Assembly: GCA_900319865.1 (NCBI GenBank)
Contig: ONQD01000028.1
Span: 1-55,181, forward strand
DNA: 55,181 bases
Source of the DNA: an uncultured Bacteroidales bacterium
Lineage (GTDB): Bacteria; Bacteroidota; Bacteroidia; Bacteroidales; P3
Direction: 5' to 3'
The position numbers and the translations under genes are program-made. The number at the start of each line of letters is the position of its first letter. Position 1 is the stretch's first letter. The notes beneath the pieces were generated by a model. It was not told where the DNA came from. It did no database searches and was given only the letters and a program-made list of their open reading frames with translations. This document shows, piece by piece, positions 33,039 through 42,288 of the stretch.

Positions 33039-35084
33039 CTATACCACCACCCGATTCAATTCGTTGCATATTTTCAGGTGCAGATTGTTGAGTTGCTGTT
33101 GCTTGGCCAACAACACCATCATCTCTTCCTCGTCTTTGCATTGCCGCAAGGCATAGCTGTTTTGCTGCATCATCTGTTCGCACTTCTTCTGTTTGAATGT
33201 GAGTAGCGATTCCGTCACATCGCTCAGCAGGTGGGTGTCCAGCGACGGTATGGAAATGTTTTTCCGCTCCTGCCACAGGTTGCTCACCGTATATGTGTTC
33301 AGCATCAGTGTCAACGCGGTGTTGCGTATCAGGCTGTCGTTGTGTACCGCAAAGAAGTTGGCGTCGGGCAATGGCTGTTGCTCGTCTATCGCGGTCTTGT
33401 ACAGTTGGAATATTTGTTGGTATACGGGGTTGTCGAATGTGGAGCCGCTTTCGATTATTTCGTACACAATAACTTCGGCCACCCTTGTATTGACGGTGGT
33501 GCTGTTGCCGTTCTCATCCTGGAATTCCTGCGGTATCTCTTTCGCCCCGTGGTTCAGCAGCAGTTTTATCAGCTGTTTCTCCTGAGGCTCGGCGGGCCGC
33601 TCCGACGGCAGGTATTGGGTTGGGGCGGTGTATCCACTGGGCAGGATGTTGGATGAGTATTCGTTGATGGCGGGCATGTTTACGGGCGCGGGGGCGCTCT
33701 CGGGTGCGGTCGGCGGTGTTGGGGTGTCCGAAGCACTCTGTGCCTGCCGTTTGTTTTCCTCCTTAAATGCCTTTGCCATGTTGTTGGCAATGGTCTGTGT
33801 GAGTTGCTGGTTCAGCACTTGCTCCGACATCTGGAACTTGTACGCTGTCAGCGAGATGTACTCCTGCCGCTCTATCATGTCGGGCACCAGGGCTATGGTG
33901 CTGACTATCTCTTTCAGCACCTCTGTCTTCCGGATGGGGTCGTTCTGTATATCGTCCATCAGCACATGAGTCTTGAACTCCACAAAGTTCTCCTCATGGT
34001 TCTGCAGATACTCTTGCAGCTGGGTGGAGCCATACTTTTGGGCATAGCTGTCGGGGTCTTCCCCGTCGGGGAAAAGCACCACCCTCACATGCATGCCCTC
34101 TTCAAACAGAAGGTTCACCGCCCGCAGCGCCGCCTTTATGCCGGCCGAATCGCCGTCGTACAGTACTGTCACATTGGGCGTGTATCGTTTTATCAGCCTG
34201 ATTTGCTCGGTGGTGAGCGAGGTGCCGCACGACGCCACCGTGTTGCTCACTCCCGATTGGTGCATCGACACCACGTCCACATTACCCTCCACCAGATAGC
34301 ACTTGTTGGCCTTGCTTATGGCGTTCTTGGCCTGGAACAAGCCGTAAAGTATGTGGCCTTTGTTGTATATTTCCGAATCGGGCGAGTTGACATACTTGGC
34401 CACCTGTTTCTCTTTCGAGAGCACGCGCCCGCTGAATCCCAGCACACGCCCAGATATGCTGTATATCGGAAACATCACACGCCCCCTGAAACGGTCGAAC
34501 GACTTGCCGTCATCCCTGAATATGGTCAGTCCCGTCTTTTCCAGCATGGAGTTGCTGTAGCCGTTTTTGCGTGCGTGGTCGGTGAAATTCGACCACTCGT
34601 CCAGGCAATATCCCAGCCCGAATGTTTTTATCACCTCGTCGCTCAGTCCGCGCTGATGGAAATAGCTCAGCCCTATGGCCCGCCCCATCTCGTCGTTATA
34701 CAGCAGTTCGGCAAAGTATTTCTGGGCAAACTCGCTCAGATGGAATAGCCCGTCGCGCTCGTTCTGGCGTTCCTGCTGCTCCTCGGTGAGGCGTTCCTCC
34801 TCAATGGGGATGTTGTATTTCTTGGCCAGGTAGCGCAACGCCTCCGGGTAGGTGTAGTGCTCGTGGTCCATCAGGAAACCCACGGCGTTGCCCGACTTGC
34901 CGCAACCGAAACACTTGTATATGCCTTTGCTGGGCGATACATAGAACGACGGCGTTTTTTCGTTGTGGAAAGGGCAGCAGCCAATGTGGTTCGAGCCGCG
35001 CTTTTTCAACGACACAAATTCGCCTATCACCTCCTCAATCTGGGTGGTGTCCATGATCCGTTGTATGGTCTCCTTGTTTATCAT
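33039..35084 (-). CDS. dnaG: DNA primase
   Basis: 681 residues. CHC2 zinc finger ligands are visible at about Cys37, His40, Cys58 and Cys61 (CPFHNEKTPSF and YKCFGCGKSG). The Toprim domain shows in CYLVEGNVDVVS and VLYDGDSAGIKAALRA. The C-terminal part (from about 430) is divergent, with a Pro/Ala-rich linker, and would bind the replicative helicase. It makes RNA primers for replication. Preceded by a palindrome (35238-35254) at the presumed -33 region. Confidence 0.95.
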   Translation of the reverse strand: MINKETIQRIMDTTQIEEVIGEFVSLKKRGSNHIGCCPFHNEKTPSFYVSPSKGIYKCFGCGKSGNAVGFLMDHEHYTYPEALRYLAKKYNIPIEEERLTEEQQERQNERDGLFHLSEFAQKYFAELLYNDEMGRAIGLSYFHQRGLSDEVIKTFGLGYCLDEWSNFTDHARKNGYSNSMLEKTGLTIFRDDGKSFDRFRGRVMFPIYSISGRVLGFSGRVLSKEKQVAKYVNSPDSEIYNKGHILYGLFQAKNAISKANKCYLVEGNVDVVSMHQSGVSNTVASCGTSLTTEQIRLIKRYTPNVTVLYDGDSAGIKAALRAVNLLFEEGMHVRVVLFPDGEDPDSYAQKYGSTQLQEYLQNHEENFVEFKTHVLMDDIQNDPIRKTEVLKEIVSTIALVPDMIERQEYISLTAYKFQMSEQVLNQQLTQTIANNMAKAFKEENKRQAQSASDTPTPPTAPESAPAPVNMPAINEYSSNILPSGYTAPTQYLPSERPAEPQEKQLIKLLLNHGAKEIPQEFQDENGNSTTVNTRVAEVIVYEIIESGSTFDNPVYQQIFQLYKTAIDEQQPLPDANFFAVHNDSLIRNTALTLMLNTYTVSNLWQERKNISIPSLDTHLLSDVTESLLTFKQKKCEQMMQQNSYALRQCKDEEEMMVLLAKQQQLNNLHLKICNELNRVVV

Positions 35085-35220
35085 GTGTGCTTTGTCCGTC
35101 TTTTGGGGCCGGTGTTGTGCCGGAAGGTGTGTCCTTTGTCCCTTTTGCAGGTGGCGGCCTTGCCGTTGATTGTGTGAATGTGTTTACGTTTGGCTCTTCT
35201 GTGTCTTGCTTTTTATTTTG

Positions 35221-35254
35221 CAAAGATACACAATAAAACTGACATATTGTCAGT
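35221..35254 (-). promoter_or_regulatory. dnaG promoter -7 box and upstream palindrome
   Basis: On the minus strand TATCTTTG (35221-35228) matches the -7 consensus. Upstream, ACTGACA-TAT-TGTCAGT (35238-35254) is a perfect 7-bp inverted repeat around three bases and overlaps the expected -33 region, where no TTTG is found. It may be the binding site of a dimeric regulator. Confidence 0.45.
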
Positions 35255-35350
35255 AATTAGTGTTAAATGTTGTTTTTCCCCGCGCTGTTGTCCCGGTTGT
35301 TGCCTTCGTCCCGTTGCGGTTGCCCCTGCATTACAGGCCGATGGGCTTCC

Positions 35351-35460
35351 CGTTTCGGTGCATCCAGCCTTCAGGTTCGGTGCATCATGCCTCCCGTTTC
35401 GATGCATCCAGCCTTCAGGTTCGGTGCATCATGCCTCCCGTTTCGATGCATCCTGCCTCC
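35351..35460. repeat. 44-bp tandem repeat, 2.5 copies
   Basis: Units start at 35351 and 35395 and a half unit at 35439. Each has two related 22-base halves sharing TTCGrTGCATC and ending in GCCTT/GCCTCC. The array runs straight into the right arm of the long inverted repeat. Confidence 0.8.
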
Positions 35461-35462
35461 CA

Positions 35463-35527
35463 GTTTGTCTTGACAAGCCAATCAGTTTAACCAGCAAAAA
35501 TCTGTCAAACGATTTCATGAAAACACA
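35463..35527 (+). repeat. 65-bp long-range inverted repeat, right arm
   Basis: Matches the reverse complement of 21550-21614 with two mismatches. The pair bounds about 14 kb containing the P-II, RND, TetR, yajC, chr, aroA, sigma-54 regulator and dnaG genes. It begins with the TTGTCTTGACAA palindrome. Confidence 0.85.
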
Positions 35528-35802
35528 GTTTGTTTCGTCAATGTCTCGCGTTGCGGCTCCGCTCCGCTTTGTCTTCAGACGTTGTTAAGCCCTTATAAAG
35601 TTTCTCTTGACCTGCCGGGTGGAGATGATGGAAAGAAGTGGTCGGGATGGGGTGAACAGGGAGCGGAGCGGCATGGGAGCGCGGGGAAGGGGGAAGGGAA
35701 GGGGGAAGGGAATGCGGAGGGGTGCCGCAAGGGGGCGTGAAGGGGTTTGAGGGGGGGAGGGAAGGGGTTGGAACGGGGGCGGGGAGGAGGGAACGGCGGC
35801 GG

Positions 35803-37104
35803 TTAGGACAGGCGGATGATGTCGGACCAGCGGGTGGTGTAGTTGGGGCTCCGGAATTGGTGTTTGATGGCGTCGGCAAAGAGGGTGGACTTGCCGGAGG
35901 GGGTGCGGCTGGGGAATTGCTGGGTGCCGAGGATGACGGTTTCGGTGCCGTTGGTGCGGTTGATGCGGTCCAGGGCGCGGTCTAGTTTCTTCATTTTGTC
36001 GTGGTGGTCGGCGTCGAAGTCGATGAAATTGGTTTGTATGCCGGCGCCGCTTTCGGTGCTGAACACGATGACGCCTGCCCGTTTGTAGTGGAATCCGGGC
36101 TTATAGATTTGGTCGAGGCATTGCAGGGCTTTCTTGGTGATGTCGATGCAGGAGTTGGTGGGGGTGAGGAGTGTTGTTTCGCCGAAGTTGTGGTATTGGT
36201 CCAGATCGTCGCGGAAGGGGTTGGTGGAGAGGAACACGCCGATGGCGGCAGCGGCGGTGTTTTGCCTGCGCAGTTTTTCGGAGCAGCGGGCGGCGTAGTT
36301 GGCCACGTAGGTTTGCAGCAGGTTGATGTCGGATATCATGCCGGGGAAGCTGCGGCTGACGCAGATGCTTTTTTTGTCGGCGGGCTTGTCGTTGGGAACG
36401 CAGTCGATGCCGTTGAGTTCCTGCCAGGTGCGGGTGACTACAATTTTGTTGAAGGTGGCGTGTACCCATTCGGGGCTTTTGTCGGCGAGGTCGAGGGCGT
36501 TGGTTACGCCGAGTGCCTGGAGTTTGGCGGCGAAGCGGCGTCCGATGCCCCACACTTCGTCGATGGGGAAGAGGCTGAGGGCTTTGCGCCGTTTGCTTTC
36601 GGTGTCGATGAGGCAGCAGTGGTGGTAGCCGGGGTAGTGTTTGGCGAAGTGCGAGGCCATTTTGGCCAGGGTTTTGGTGGGCGCTATTCCGATGCTTACG
36701 GGCATGCCTACGCGCTGCATGATGGTGCGGTGGATGCGTTCGCCCCATGGTTTGAGGGTGGAGGGGTCCATGCCGTGGAGGAGGACGAAGGCTTCGTCGA
36801 TGGAGTAGCGGAAGTAGGCGGGCGACTCTTGTGCGATGATGGTCATGACGCGTGCCGTGAGGTCGCCGTAGAGTTCGTAGTTGCTGGAGAAGACGGCGAT
36901 GTTGCTGTCGGGGTATTGGGCGGCGAGTTTGAAGTAGGGGGTGCCGGCTTTGATTCCAAGTTGTTTGGCTTCGTTGGAACGGGCAACCACACAGCCGTCG
37001 TTGTTGCTCAATACCACGACGGGCGTGTGTTTGAGGTCGGGCCGGAACACGCGCTCGCAGGATACGTAGCAGTTGTCGCAGTCTATGACGGCAAAGTAGG
37101 GCAT
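35803..37104 (-). CDS. umuC: DNA polymerase V catalytic subunit UmuC
   Basis: 433 residues. Y-family polymerase motifs: [17 protein letters not shown] (catalytic Asp), [13 protein letters not shown], and the YRSIDE-like FRYSIDEAF block, followed by [16 protein letters not shown]. It copies damaged DNA with low fidelity when bound to processed UmuD. Normal length; 3 bases downstream of umuD. Confidence 0.95.
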   Translation of the reverse strand: MPYFAVIDCDNCYVSCERVFRPDLKHTPVVVLSNNDGCVVARSNEAKQLGIKAGTPYFKLAAQYPDSNIAVFSSNYELYGDLTARVMTIIAQESPAYFRYSIDEAFVLLHGMDPSTLKPWGERIHRTIMQRVGMPVSIGIAPTKTLAKMASHFAKHYPGYHHCCLIDTESKRRKALSLFPIDEVWGIGRRFAAKLQALGVTNALDLADKSPEWVHATFNKIVVTRTWQELNGIDCVPNDKPADKKSICVSRSFPGMISDINLLQTYVANYAARCSEKLRRQNTAAAAIGVFLSTNPFRDDLDQYHNFGETTLLTPTNSCIDITKKALQCLDQIYKPGFHYKRAGVIVFSTESGAGIQTNFIDFDADHHDKMKKLDRALDRINRTNGTETVILGTQQFPSRTPSGKSTLFADAIKHQFRSPNYTTRWSDIIRLS

Positions 37105-37107
37105 GGG

Positions 37108-37542
37108 TCAGTTCCAGGGTTTGATGGTGAAGATGACGACGCCCCACACTTCGAATTCGTCGTCGGGGCCGATGCGGATGGGTTTGTATTTGGGGTTGGC
37201 GGGGCGCAGTTCTATGTAGCCTTGGTCTTTGTGGGTGGTGTCGAGGTATTTGATGGTGAATTCTTTGTTGACGAAGGCCACGACGATGGAGCCGTTGTGG
37301 GGTTCGCGGGCTTTGTCGATGACGGCTATGTCGCCGTCGTTGATGCCGGCATCGGTCATGCTGTCGCCTGTGACGCGGCCGTAGAAGGTGGCTTCGGGGT
37401 GTTTGATGAGGTCGCGGTTGAAGTCGAGGCTGTCGTGCAGGTATTCCTCGGCGGGGCTGGGGAATCCGGCCCGGAGCTCGGGGGTGATTTCGAGGGGCAG
37501 GGTGGTGTTGAATTGGCTGTTTATGATGTCAATGTCGTTCAT
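37108..37542 (-). CDS. umuD: DNA polymerase V accessory protein UmuD
   Basis: 144 residues from ATG at 37542 (MNDIDIINSQF). S24-type self-cleaving fold: cleavage site Ala-Gly in LRAGFPSPAEEY, nucleophile serine in GDSMTDAGI and the general-base lysine in FTIKYL. RecA-stimulated cleavage gives the form that activates UmuC. Upstream start candidates in the longer frame to 37767 were rejected: they precede the promoter. Confidence 0.95.
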   Translation of the reverse strand: MNDIDIINSQFNTTLPLEITPELRAGFPSPAEEYLHDSLDFNRDLIKHPEATFYGRVTGDSMTDAGINDGDIAVIDKAREPHNGSIVVAFVNKEFTIKYLDTTHKDQGYIELRPANPKYKPIRIGPDDEFEVWGVVIFTIKPWN

Positions 37543-37564
37543 GGGGGTGTTGCGGATTGTGTTG

Positions 37565-37595
37565 CAAATGTACGAATAAATGTTGACTTGACAAA
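37565..37595 (-). promoter_or_regulatory. umuDC promoter
   Basis: On the minus strand TTTG and TACATTTG are separated by 19 bases, an ideal Bacteroidota promoter, 22 bases upstream of the umuD ATG. The spacer contains the direct repeat GTCAA-GTCAA, possibly an operator. No classical LexA box was seen. Confidence 0.7.
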
Positions 37596-37675
37596 AAAAA
37601 GGATGCTGTAGAGTATCCAGAAACGGGGAGGTGGTTGGCGGCGAGGTTGTTGCGCGGCGGGGCGGCGGGGAGGGG

Positions 37676-38506
37676 CTAGTCGCAGAGGACGTAGATGTCG
37701 TTGCGGGGGTTGATGTAGAGGACGGGGAGGGCCGCGGCGTTGCGGATTGTGCGGTGTTCGTGTACACCGGCCACCCATTCGAAGATGTCGAGGTCGCGGG
37801 TGTCGGTGGTGACGGAGATGAGCAGGTCGCACCCTATTTGGGCGGCGGAGCGGCAGACGATGGTTTCGGGGAACATGGAGCGGCCTTCGACTTGGCGGGG
37901 GGTGTAGGTGACGTTGAGCCCTTGGAAGAATTTGTCCATGAAGCGTATGTTGTTGTTCCACTTGGTGCGGAGGTTTTCGTCGGAGTAGTGGAAGTGGAGC
38001 ATGGTGAGGAGGCTGTGGTTGAAGCGTGCAAAGTAGCTGGCCCAGATGAGTTTGTCTTTGCTTTCTTTGCGGAAGTCGATGCTGAAGGCAACGTTGCGGT
38101 AGGTGTTGGAGGGGGCGAGGGGCGATTGGACGGTGAGGTAGGCTATTTTGCACTGGCTGAAGAGGTGGAGCACCTGGCGGGGATGGGTGGGGCTGCCGAG
38201 GCGGGCATGGGGCGCGACTCCGGCTACGGCGATGACTCCGTTGAGCATGGTGGGGAGGTTGTCGATGACTTGGCGTGTTTTGCCTTTCATGGCGACGTGG
38301 GCTATTTGTAGGTCGGGGTGTTGTGCTTCGAGTTGCGCTATGGGTTGTGCGGCGTTGGCAACGGAGGGGTTGCGGTAGCGCTGGTCTTCGACATAGAGGA
38401 GAATGAGGCCTTTGTTGAGCATTTTGGCCAGTTGTGCCGCATGGGAGACAACGGCTTGGCTCATGGAGAGGTCGGCGAGGTAGGCTATGACAAATTGGTC
38501 TTTCAT
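37676..38506 (-). CDS. Two-domain universal stress protein
   Basis: 276 residues with two Usp halves: FVIAYLADLSMSQAVVSHAAQLA at the start (ATP-binding half) and NVAFSIDFRKESKDKLIW in the second. ATG overlaps the stop of the upstream T9SS gene (ATGA), so the two genes are translationally coupled. Usp proteins respond to stress and energy shortage. A second, unlinked Usp gene starts at 51706. The start at 38506 was preferred to an upstream Met at 38626, which lies inside the neighbouring gene. Confidence 0.85.
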   Translation of the reverse strand: MKDQFVIAYLADLSMSQAVVSHAAQLAKMLNKGLILLYVEDQRYRNPSVANAAQPIAQLEAQHPDLQIAHVAMKGKTRQVIDNLPTMLNGVIAVAGVAPHARLGSPTHPRQVLHLFSQCKIAYLTVQSPLAPSNTYRNVAFSIDFRKESKDKLIWASYFARFNHSLLTMLHFHYSDENLRTKWNNNIRFMDKFFQGLNVTYTPRQVEGRSMFPETIVCRSAAQIGCDLLISVTTDTRDLDIFEWVAGVHEHRTIRNAAALPVLYINPRNDIYVLCD

Positions 38507-41500
38507 CGGATGATTGTAATGTCGCCTTTGAGGAGGTTTTGGAGGCCTGTTTCGCATTTGATGCGGCAGGTGTAGGTGTAGACTCCGGGCATGCACCAGT
38601 TGCCGTTGTAGCGGCCGTCCCAGCACTGGTTGAGGTCGGTGGATTCGTATACTTTTTCGCCCCAGCGGGTGTAGATGGCGATGTAGAAGTCGGTGATGAA
38701 TTTGCCTGTGAAGCAGAGGCGGTCGTTGACTCCGTCGCCGTTGGGCGAGAAGGCGTTGGGGATGAAGAGGTCGTGGCGGCCGCAGGTTACTTCAATGCAG
38801 TGAATGGGTATTTCGCCATACCAGGAGCAACCGAGTGAGTCGGAAACGGTGACACCGTAGATGGTGACGGTGTCGGTTGGGGTGGCGAAGGGATTGGGCG
38901 AGGTGGGGCGGTCGAGGGTGTTGCCGTGGGTCCAGGAGTAGGAGGCGCCGGGCACTTCGGTGGCGTGGAGGCGGACGCTTTCGGTGAGGAAGAGGATGGA
39001 GTCGTCGGCCCAGGCGCGGAGGTGCCAAAGGGAGGTGTCCTGGATGATGACTGAGGTGTCGCTATAGGGGCAGCCGGCGGGGTCGTGGAGGTTGATGATG
39101 TAGGTGCCGGGGCAGAGGTTTTGGATGAGGGTGTCGGTGGGTGTGGCACCGGGGAGGCCATAGGTGAGGTGTATCCAGCCGTCACATTCGGGGTGGCAGA
39201 GTACGGGTGAGTGCTCGTTCTGTATGTTGAGTCGGGGCGGGTCGGTGAGGGTGAAGGTTTGTTCGTGGCGGCAGCCGTGGCTTTCGACCACGAGGGTGTG
39301 GGGTGTGCCGTCGGCACTGAGGTTGGAGAGGATGGAGTCGCCTTCGACGCCGTCCCAATAGTAGTGGGCAGAGTCGCGCACGTTGGGATAGAGGACAACT
39401 TTGATGCTTCCGTTGTTGCTGCCGGGGCAGGTGGGGTTGTTGACGATGACGGTGTCGACGAGGTAGACCGAGATTACGCTGAAGGTGTCGGTTTCGTAGC
39501 AGCCTTGGTTGGAGGTGATGCGGAGGATGTAGGTGCCGTCTTCGTAGACAAAGGGGTTGGCAACGCTGTTGTCGGAGACGTTGCCTTGTATCCATTCGTA
39601 GGTGCATCCCAGCATGGGCTGCATGCCGATTTGTACGGGAGCGCCGTTGCAGGCGGTGGTGGAGGAGACGAAGCGGCCGCCATCCTGGAGCACGCGTATG
39701 GTGTATTCGACGGTGTCGGACGGTTTGCAGCCGTTGTTGATGGAAGCGATGAGGCGGACGGTGTATACTCCGTGCTGGTTGAAGGTGTGTTGGGGTTCGC
39801 GTTCGGTGGAGGTGGAGCCGTCGCCGAAGTCCCAGTGGAATGAGGTGCCACGGCCGGTGTTGGTGAACTGGACGGTGTAGGGGGCACAGCCCACGGGGGG
39901 CGGCACGAAGTCGGCCACGGCGAAGTCGTCGTGGATGTTGAGTTTGAAGACGGCGTTGTTGCAGTTGTCGCTATGGTTGTGCGAGCTCCAGACACCGGGG
40001 GTGGTGGGGAAGGCGTCGTTGCCCGAGCAGCTGGCGCAGACGCTTTGGTAGAGGGTGGCCATTTTGTCGAAGCGGCTGGTGCCTCCGTCCACGTGGTCTT
40101 GGCCGCCGCGAACGTCGCCTCCATGGAGTTCGCCGAAGAAGGTGGCATAGTCGAGCTGCGAGGCGTCGGCGCTCATGCTCATGACATAGAAGTCTTGTCC
40201 GTCGGTGGTGGACTGGTAGGCGTCGGGGGTGACTTCCATGCCTGTGGTGCCGGCCTCGTTCCAACGGGGGCCGTAGCCTACGAAGTCGCGACCCCAACCG
40301 GCGGCATAGATGCGGTTGCAGATGTCGGCGGCGAAAGCGGTGGGCGAGAGGTTGGGGTGGTCGAGGGGGGTGCCGAAGACGGTGGACCAGTCGCGGCCGT
40401 TGAGATTGGGGTGGAGACGCGCAAGAAGCATGCCGCTGCCGGGCACGTTGTAGTTGGCGTTGTATATCATGGTGTTGCCCTGGGCTCTGGTTTGGCCGAA
40501 GATGAAGGTTTCGTTGTGGCGACCGATGCGGACGAAGAAGATTTGGTCGTATTGGGGCGAGCCGTAGTAGGTGGAGGCCATGAGTTGGTCGCCGTTGTAG
40601 GAGATTTTGGAGATGAACCCGTCGGCACTGCCGCCGCCATAGTCGGGCTGGAATGCATCGGGGGTGGTGGGGAAATTGGTGGAGTTGGTGCCGCCGCAAA
40701 CGATGACGTTGTAGTTGGTGTCTACATCGATGGAGTAGACTGCATCGTCGCCACCACCGCCGAGGTAGGTGGACCAGATGAGGTTGCGGAGGTTATAGTC
40801 GATTTTGAAGACAACGCCGCATTGGGCATAGGGCCATGTGGGCATGATGGAGTTGGGGGTGGTGGGGAAATCGGTTGAGAAGGTGGTGCTGCCGACGTAG
40901 ATGTTGTTGAGGTCGTCGGTGATGAGTTCACCACGGGCGCCGTCGCCATAGTTGTAGTAGAGCGAGTCGTTGCCGTTCATGATGATATTGCCGTTGTTGT
41001 ATCGGGCGCGGTAGTTGATTCCGTCGTTGTAGGTGCCACCGACGAAGGTGGAGGCTTGCAGCTCGGTGCCGGTGCTGTTGAAGCGGCTGATGAAGATGTC
41101 GCTGCCATTTGGGAAATTGACGGAGTAGGTGTTTTCGAACTGCAGAGAGGTTCCGCCGTTGAAGGAGGTGTCGTAGGCGTTGGGGGAGACGGGGAAATCG
41201 GGCGACCCGGTGGTGCCGAAGATGACAAGTTCGTCGAAGGTGTTGACATACATGCTGTGGGGCATGTCGGCATTGCTGCCGCCAAGATAGGTGGCGAAGA
41301 GGCGTTGGGTGCCGTCGCTGTTGAATTTGAATATCCCGATATCGGCAATGCCGTTGTGGGTTCCGTCGTACGCACCTACGGAGACGGGATAGCCGATGCC
41401 GAAGACGATGCCGGCGGTGTAGGTGTTTTTGTAGTTGTCGTAGGTGGCGGTGGTTCCCCAGTTGTCGGCCTGGGAGCCGGTGTAGGTGGAGAAATGGAGC

Positions 41501-42288
41501 ACGGGGTCGATGGTGAGGGGGAGGGCGGGATTGTAGGAGTCGACGATGAATCGAACAGTGTTGCCCCGTAGCTGGTAGCGGGCGGGTATCTCGGCCACGC
41601 CTGTGTCGGTTTCCTGATAGGCATAGGGGGCCAATTCGATTAGCTCGCCTACAGTGGTCCGGATGATGAGGTTGCTGCCGCTGAGGTAGAGTTTTTCGAC
41701 ACCGTCGTATTGCAGAACGATGTCGGACACTTTGGCACCGGGCGAGAGGTAGAAGTTGTTTTTAAGTGCGTGTTGCGCTACTTGTACGTCCATATCGATG
41801 CCGGGGTATAGGTTGGCGTAGTAGAGGGTTTTGCAGTGGGGGATGCCCGACACCCATCGGCTGGGGTCGTGGCCGTAGTAGTAGTTGTCGTAGCCACTGA
41901 AGGGGTCGATGTTGGTGCCAGAGACCTGCACATCGATGTTGGAGCCTACGAAGTGGACTTTGTAGGCGTGCATTTGTTGACTGATGGCGTGGTGGAAATG
42001 GCCTTCGGTGTGTTGGTCGGGTGTTTGGCGGAGGGCGATGGTGAAGCAGTTGGGTTCGGCGAAGAAGGCGGCATTGTGCATTTGTGCCTGGAAACGGAAG
42101 GGGTGGTTCCACTGGCCGCGGTTTTCGACAAAATATGTCAAACTGCCTGTGCCGAGAGTGTCGCGATGGTGGGCGAACGAGGGCAGGGCAGAGATGAATA
42201 TGAAAAATAGCAGCAAAAGGGTGTCCCGTAGGGCACCCTCTGCTGTTATATGAGCATTTGCTTTATTTGATAACTTCAACCACTCCAT
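38503..42288 (-). CDS. Giant SBBP/PKD protein with type IX C-terminal domain
   Basis: 1261 residues. N-terminal hydrophobic signal (LLLLFFIFISALPSFA), then an NENRGQW-type DUF7948 region, a set of SBBP beta-propeller repeats (for example STYLGGGGDDAVYSIDVD, DAFQPDYGGGSADGFISK), a PKD domain (WDFGDGSTSTEREPQHTF) and a gliding-motility-type C-terminus (FIPNAFSPNGDGVNDRLCF, CWDGRYNGNWCMPGVYTY), which directs export by the type IX system and attachment to the surface. Likely a large adhesin or surface hydrolase-associated protein. The first 26 bases overlap the 3' end of the upstream PKD gene, and a terminator-like hairpin lies in its 5' coding region; the start could be later, but no later ATG keeps the signal peptide. 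Confidence 0.84.
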   Translation of the reverse strand: MEWLKLSNKANAHITAEGALRDTLLLLFFIFISALPSFAHHRDTLGTGSLTYFVENRGQWNHPFRFQAQMHNAAFFAEPNCFTIALRQTPDQHTEGHFHHAISQQMHAYKVHFVGSNIDVQVSGTNIDPFSGYDNYYYGHDPSRWVSGIPHCKTLYYANLYPGIDMDVQVAQHALKNNFYLSPGAKVSDIVLQYDGVEKLYLSGSNLIIRTTVGELIELAPYAYQETDTGVAEIPARYQLRGNTVRFIVDSYNPALPLTIDPVLHFSTYTGSQADNWGTTATYDNYKNTYTAGIVFGIGYPVSVGAYDGTHNGIADIGIFKFNSDGTQRLFATYLGGSNADMPHSMYVNTFDELVIFGTTGSPDFPVSPNAYDTSFNGGTSLQFENTYSVNFPNGSDIFISRFNSTGTELQASTFVGGTYNDGINYRARYNNGNIIMNGNDSLYYNYGDGARGELITDDLNNIYVGSTTFSTDFPTTPNSIMPTWPYAQCGVVFKIDYNLRNLIWSTYLGGGGDDAVYSIDVDTNYNVIVCGGTNSTNFPTTPDAFQPDYGGGSADGFISKISYNGDQLMASTYYGSPQYDQIFFVRIGRHNETFIFGQTRAQGNTMIYNANYNVPGSGMLLARLHPNLNGRDWSTVFGTPLDHPNLSPTAFAADICNRIYAAGWGRDFVGYGPRWNEAGTTGMEVTPDAYQSTTDGQDFYVMSMSADASQLDYATFFGELHGGDVRGGQDHVDGGTSRFDKMATLYQSVCASCSGNDAFPTTPGVWSSHNHSDNCNNAVFKLNIHDDFAVADFVPPPVGCAPYTVQFTNTGRGTSFHWDFGDGSTSTEREPQHTFNQHGVYTVRLIASINNGCKPSDTVEYTIRVLQDGGRFVSSTTACNGAPVQIGMQPMLGCTYEWIQGNVSDNSVANPFVYEDGTYILRITSNQGCYETDTFSVISVYLVDTVIVNNPTCPGSNNGSIKVVLYPNVRDSAHYYWDGVEGDSILSNLSADGTPHTLVVESHGCRHEQTFTLTDPPRLNIQNEHSPVLCHPECDGWIHLTYGLPGATPTDTLIQNLCPGTYIINLHDPAGCPYSDTSVIIQDTSLWHLRAWADDSILFLTESVRLHATEVPGASYSWTHGNTLDRPTSPNPFATPTDTVTIYGVTVSDSLGCSWYGEIPIHCIEVTCGRHDLFIPNAFSPNGDGVNDRLCFTGKFITDFYIAIYTRWGEKVYESTDLNQCWDGRYNGNWCMPGVYTYTCRIKCETGLQNLLKGDITIIR
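42211..42245 (-). terminator. Hairpin within the overlapping gene junction
   Basis: CAGCA-GAGGGTGCCC and GGGACACCCTTTTGCTG form a stem with a three-base loop on the minus strand, followed by CTATTTTTC. It resembles the terminator at 949-980. It sits after the stop of the 1064-residue protein gene but inside the 5' end of the next one, so it may terminate or attenuate. Confidence 0.6.

Larger units (their letters stand above)
35085..35802. other. Gene-free spacer with repeats
   Basis: Between dnaG and umuC there is no recognisable gene. It carries a probable dnaG promoter (35221-35228), a 15-bp class palindrome (35238-35254), 44-bp tandem repeats (35351-35460), one arm of a long inverted repeat (35463-35527) and a strongly purine-rich tract (about 35620-35800). 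Confidence 0.6.

Noticed and set aside
36001-37611. 536-codon plus-strand frame antisense to umuDC
   Set aside because: Gly/Val/Asp-rich shadow of umuC and umuD, which have clear catalytic motifs.
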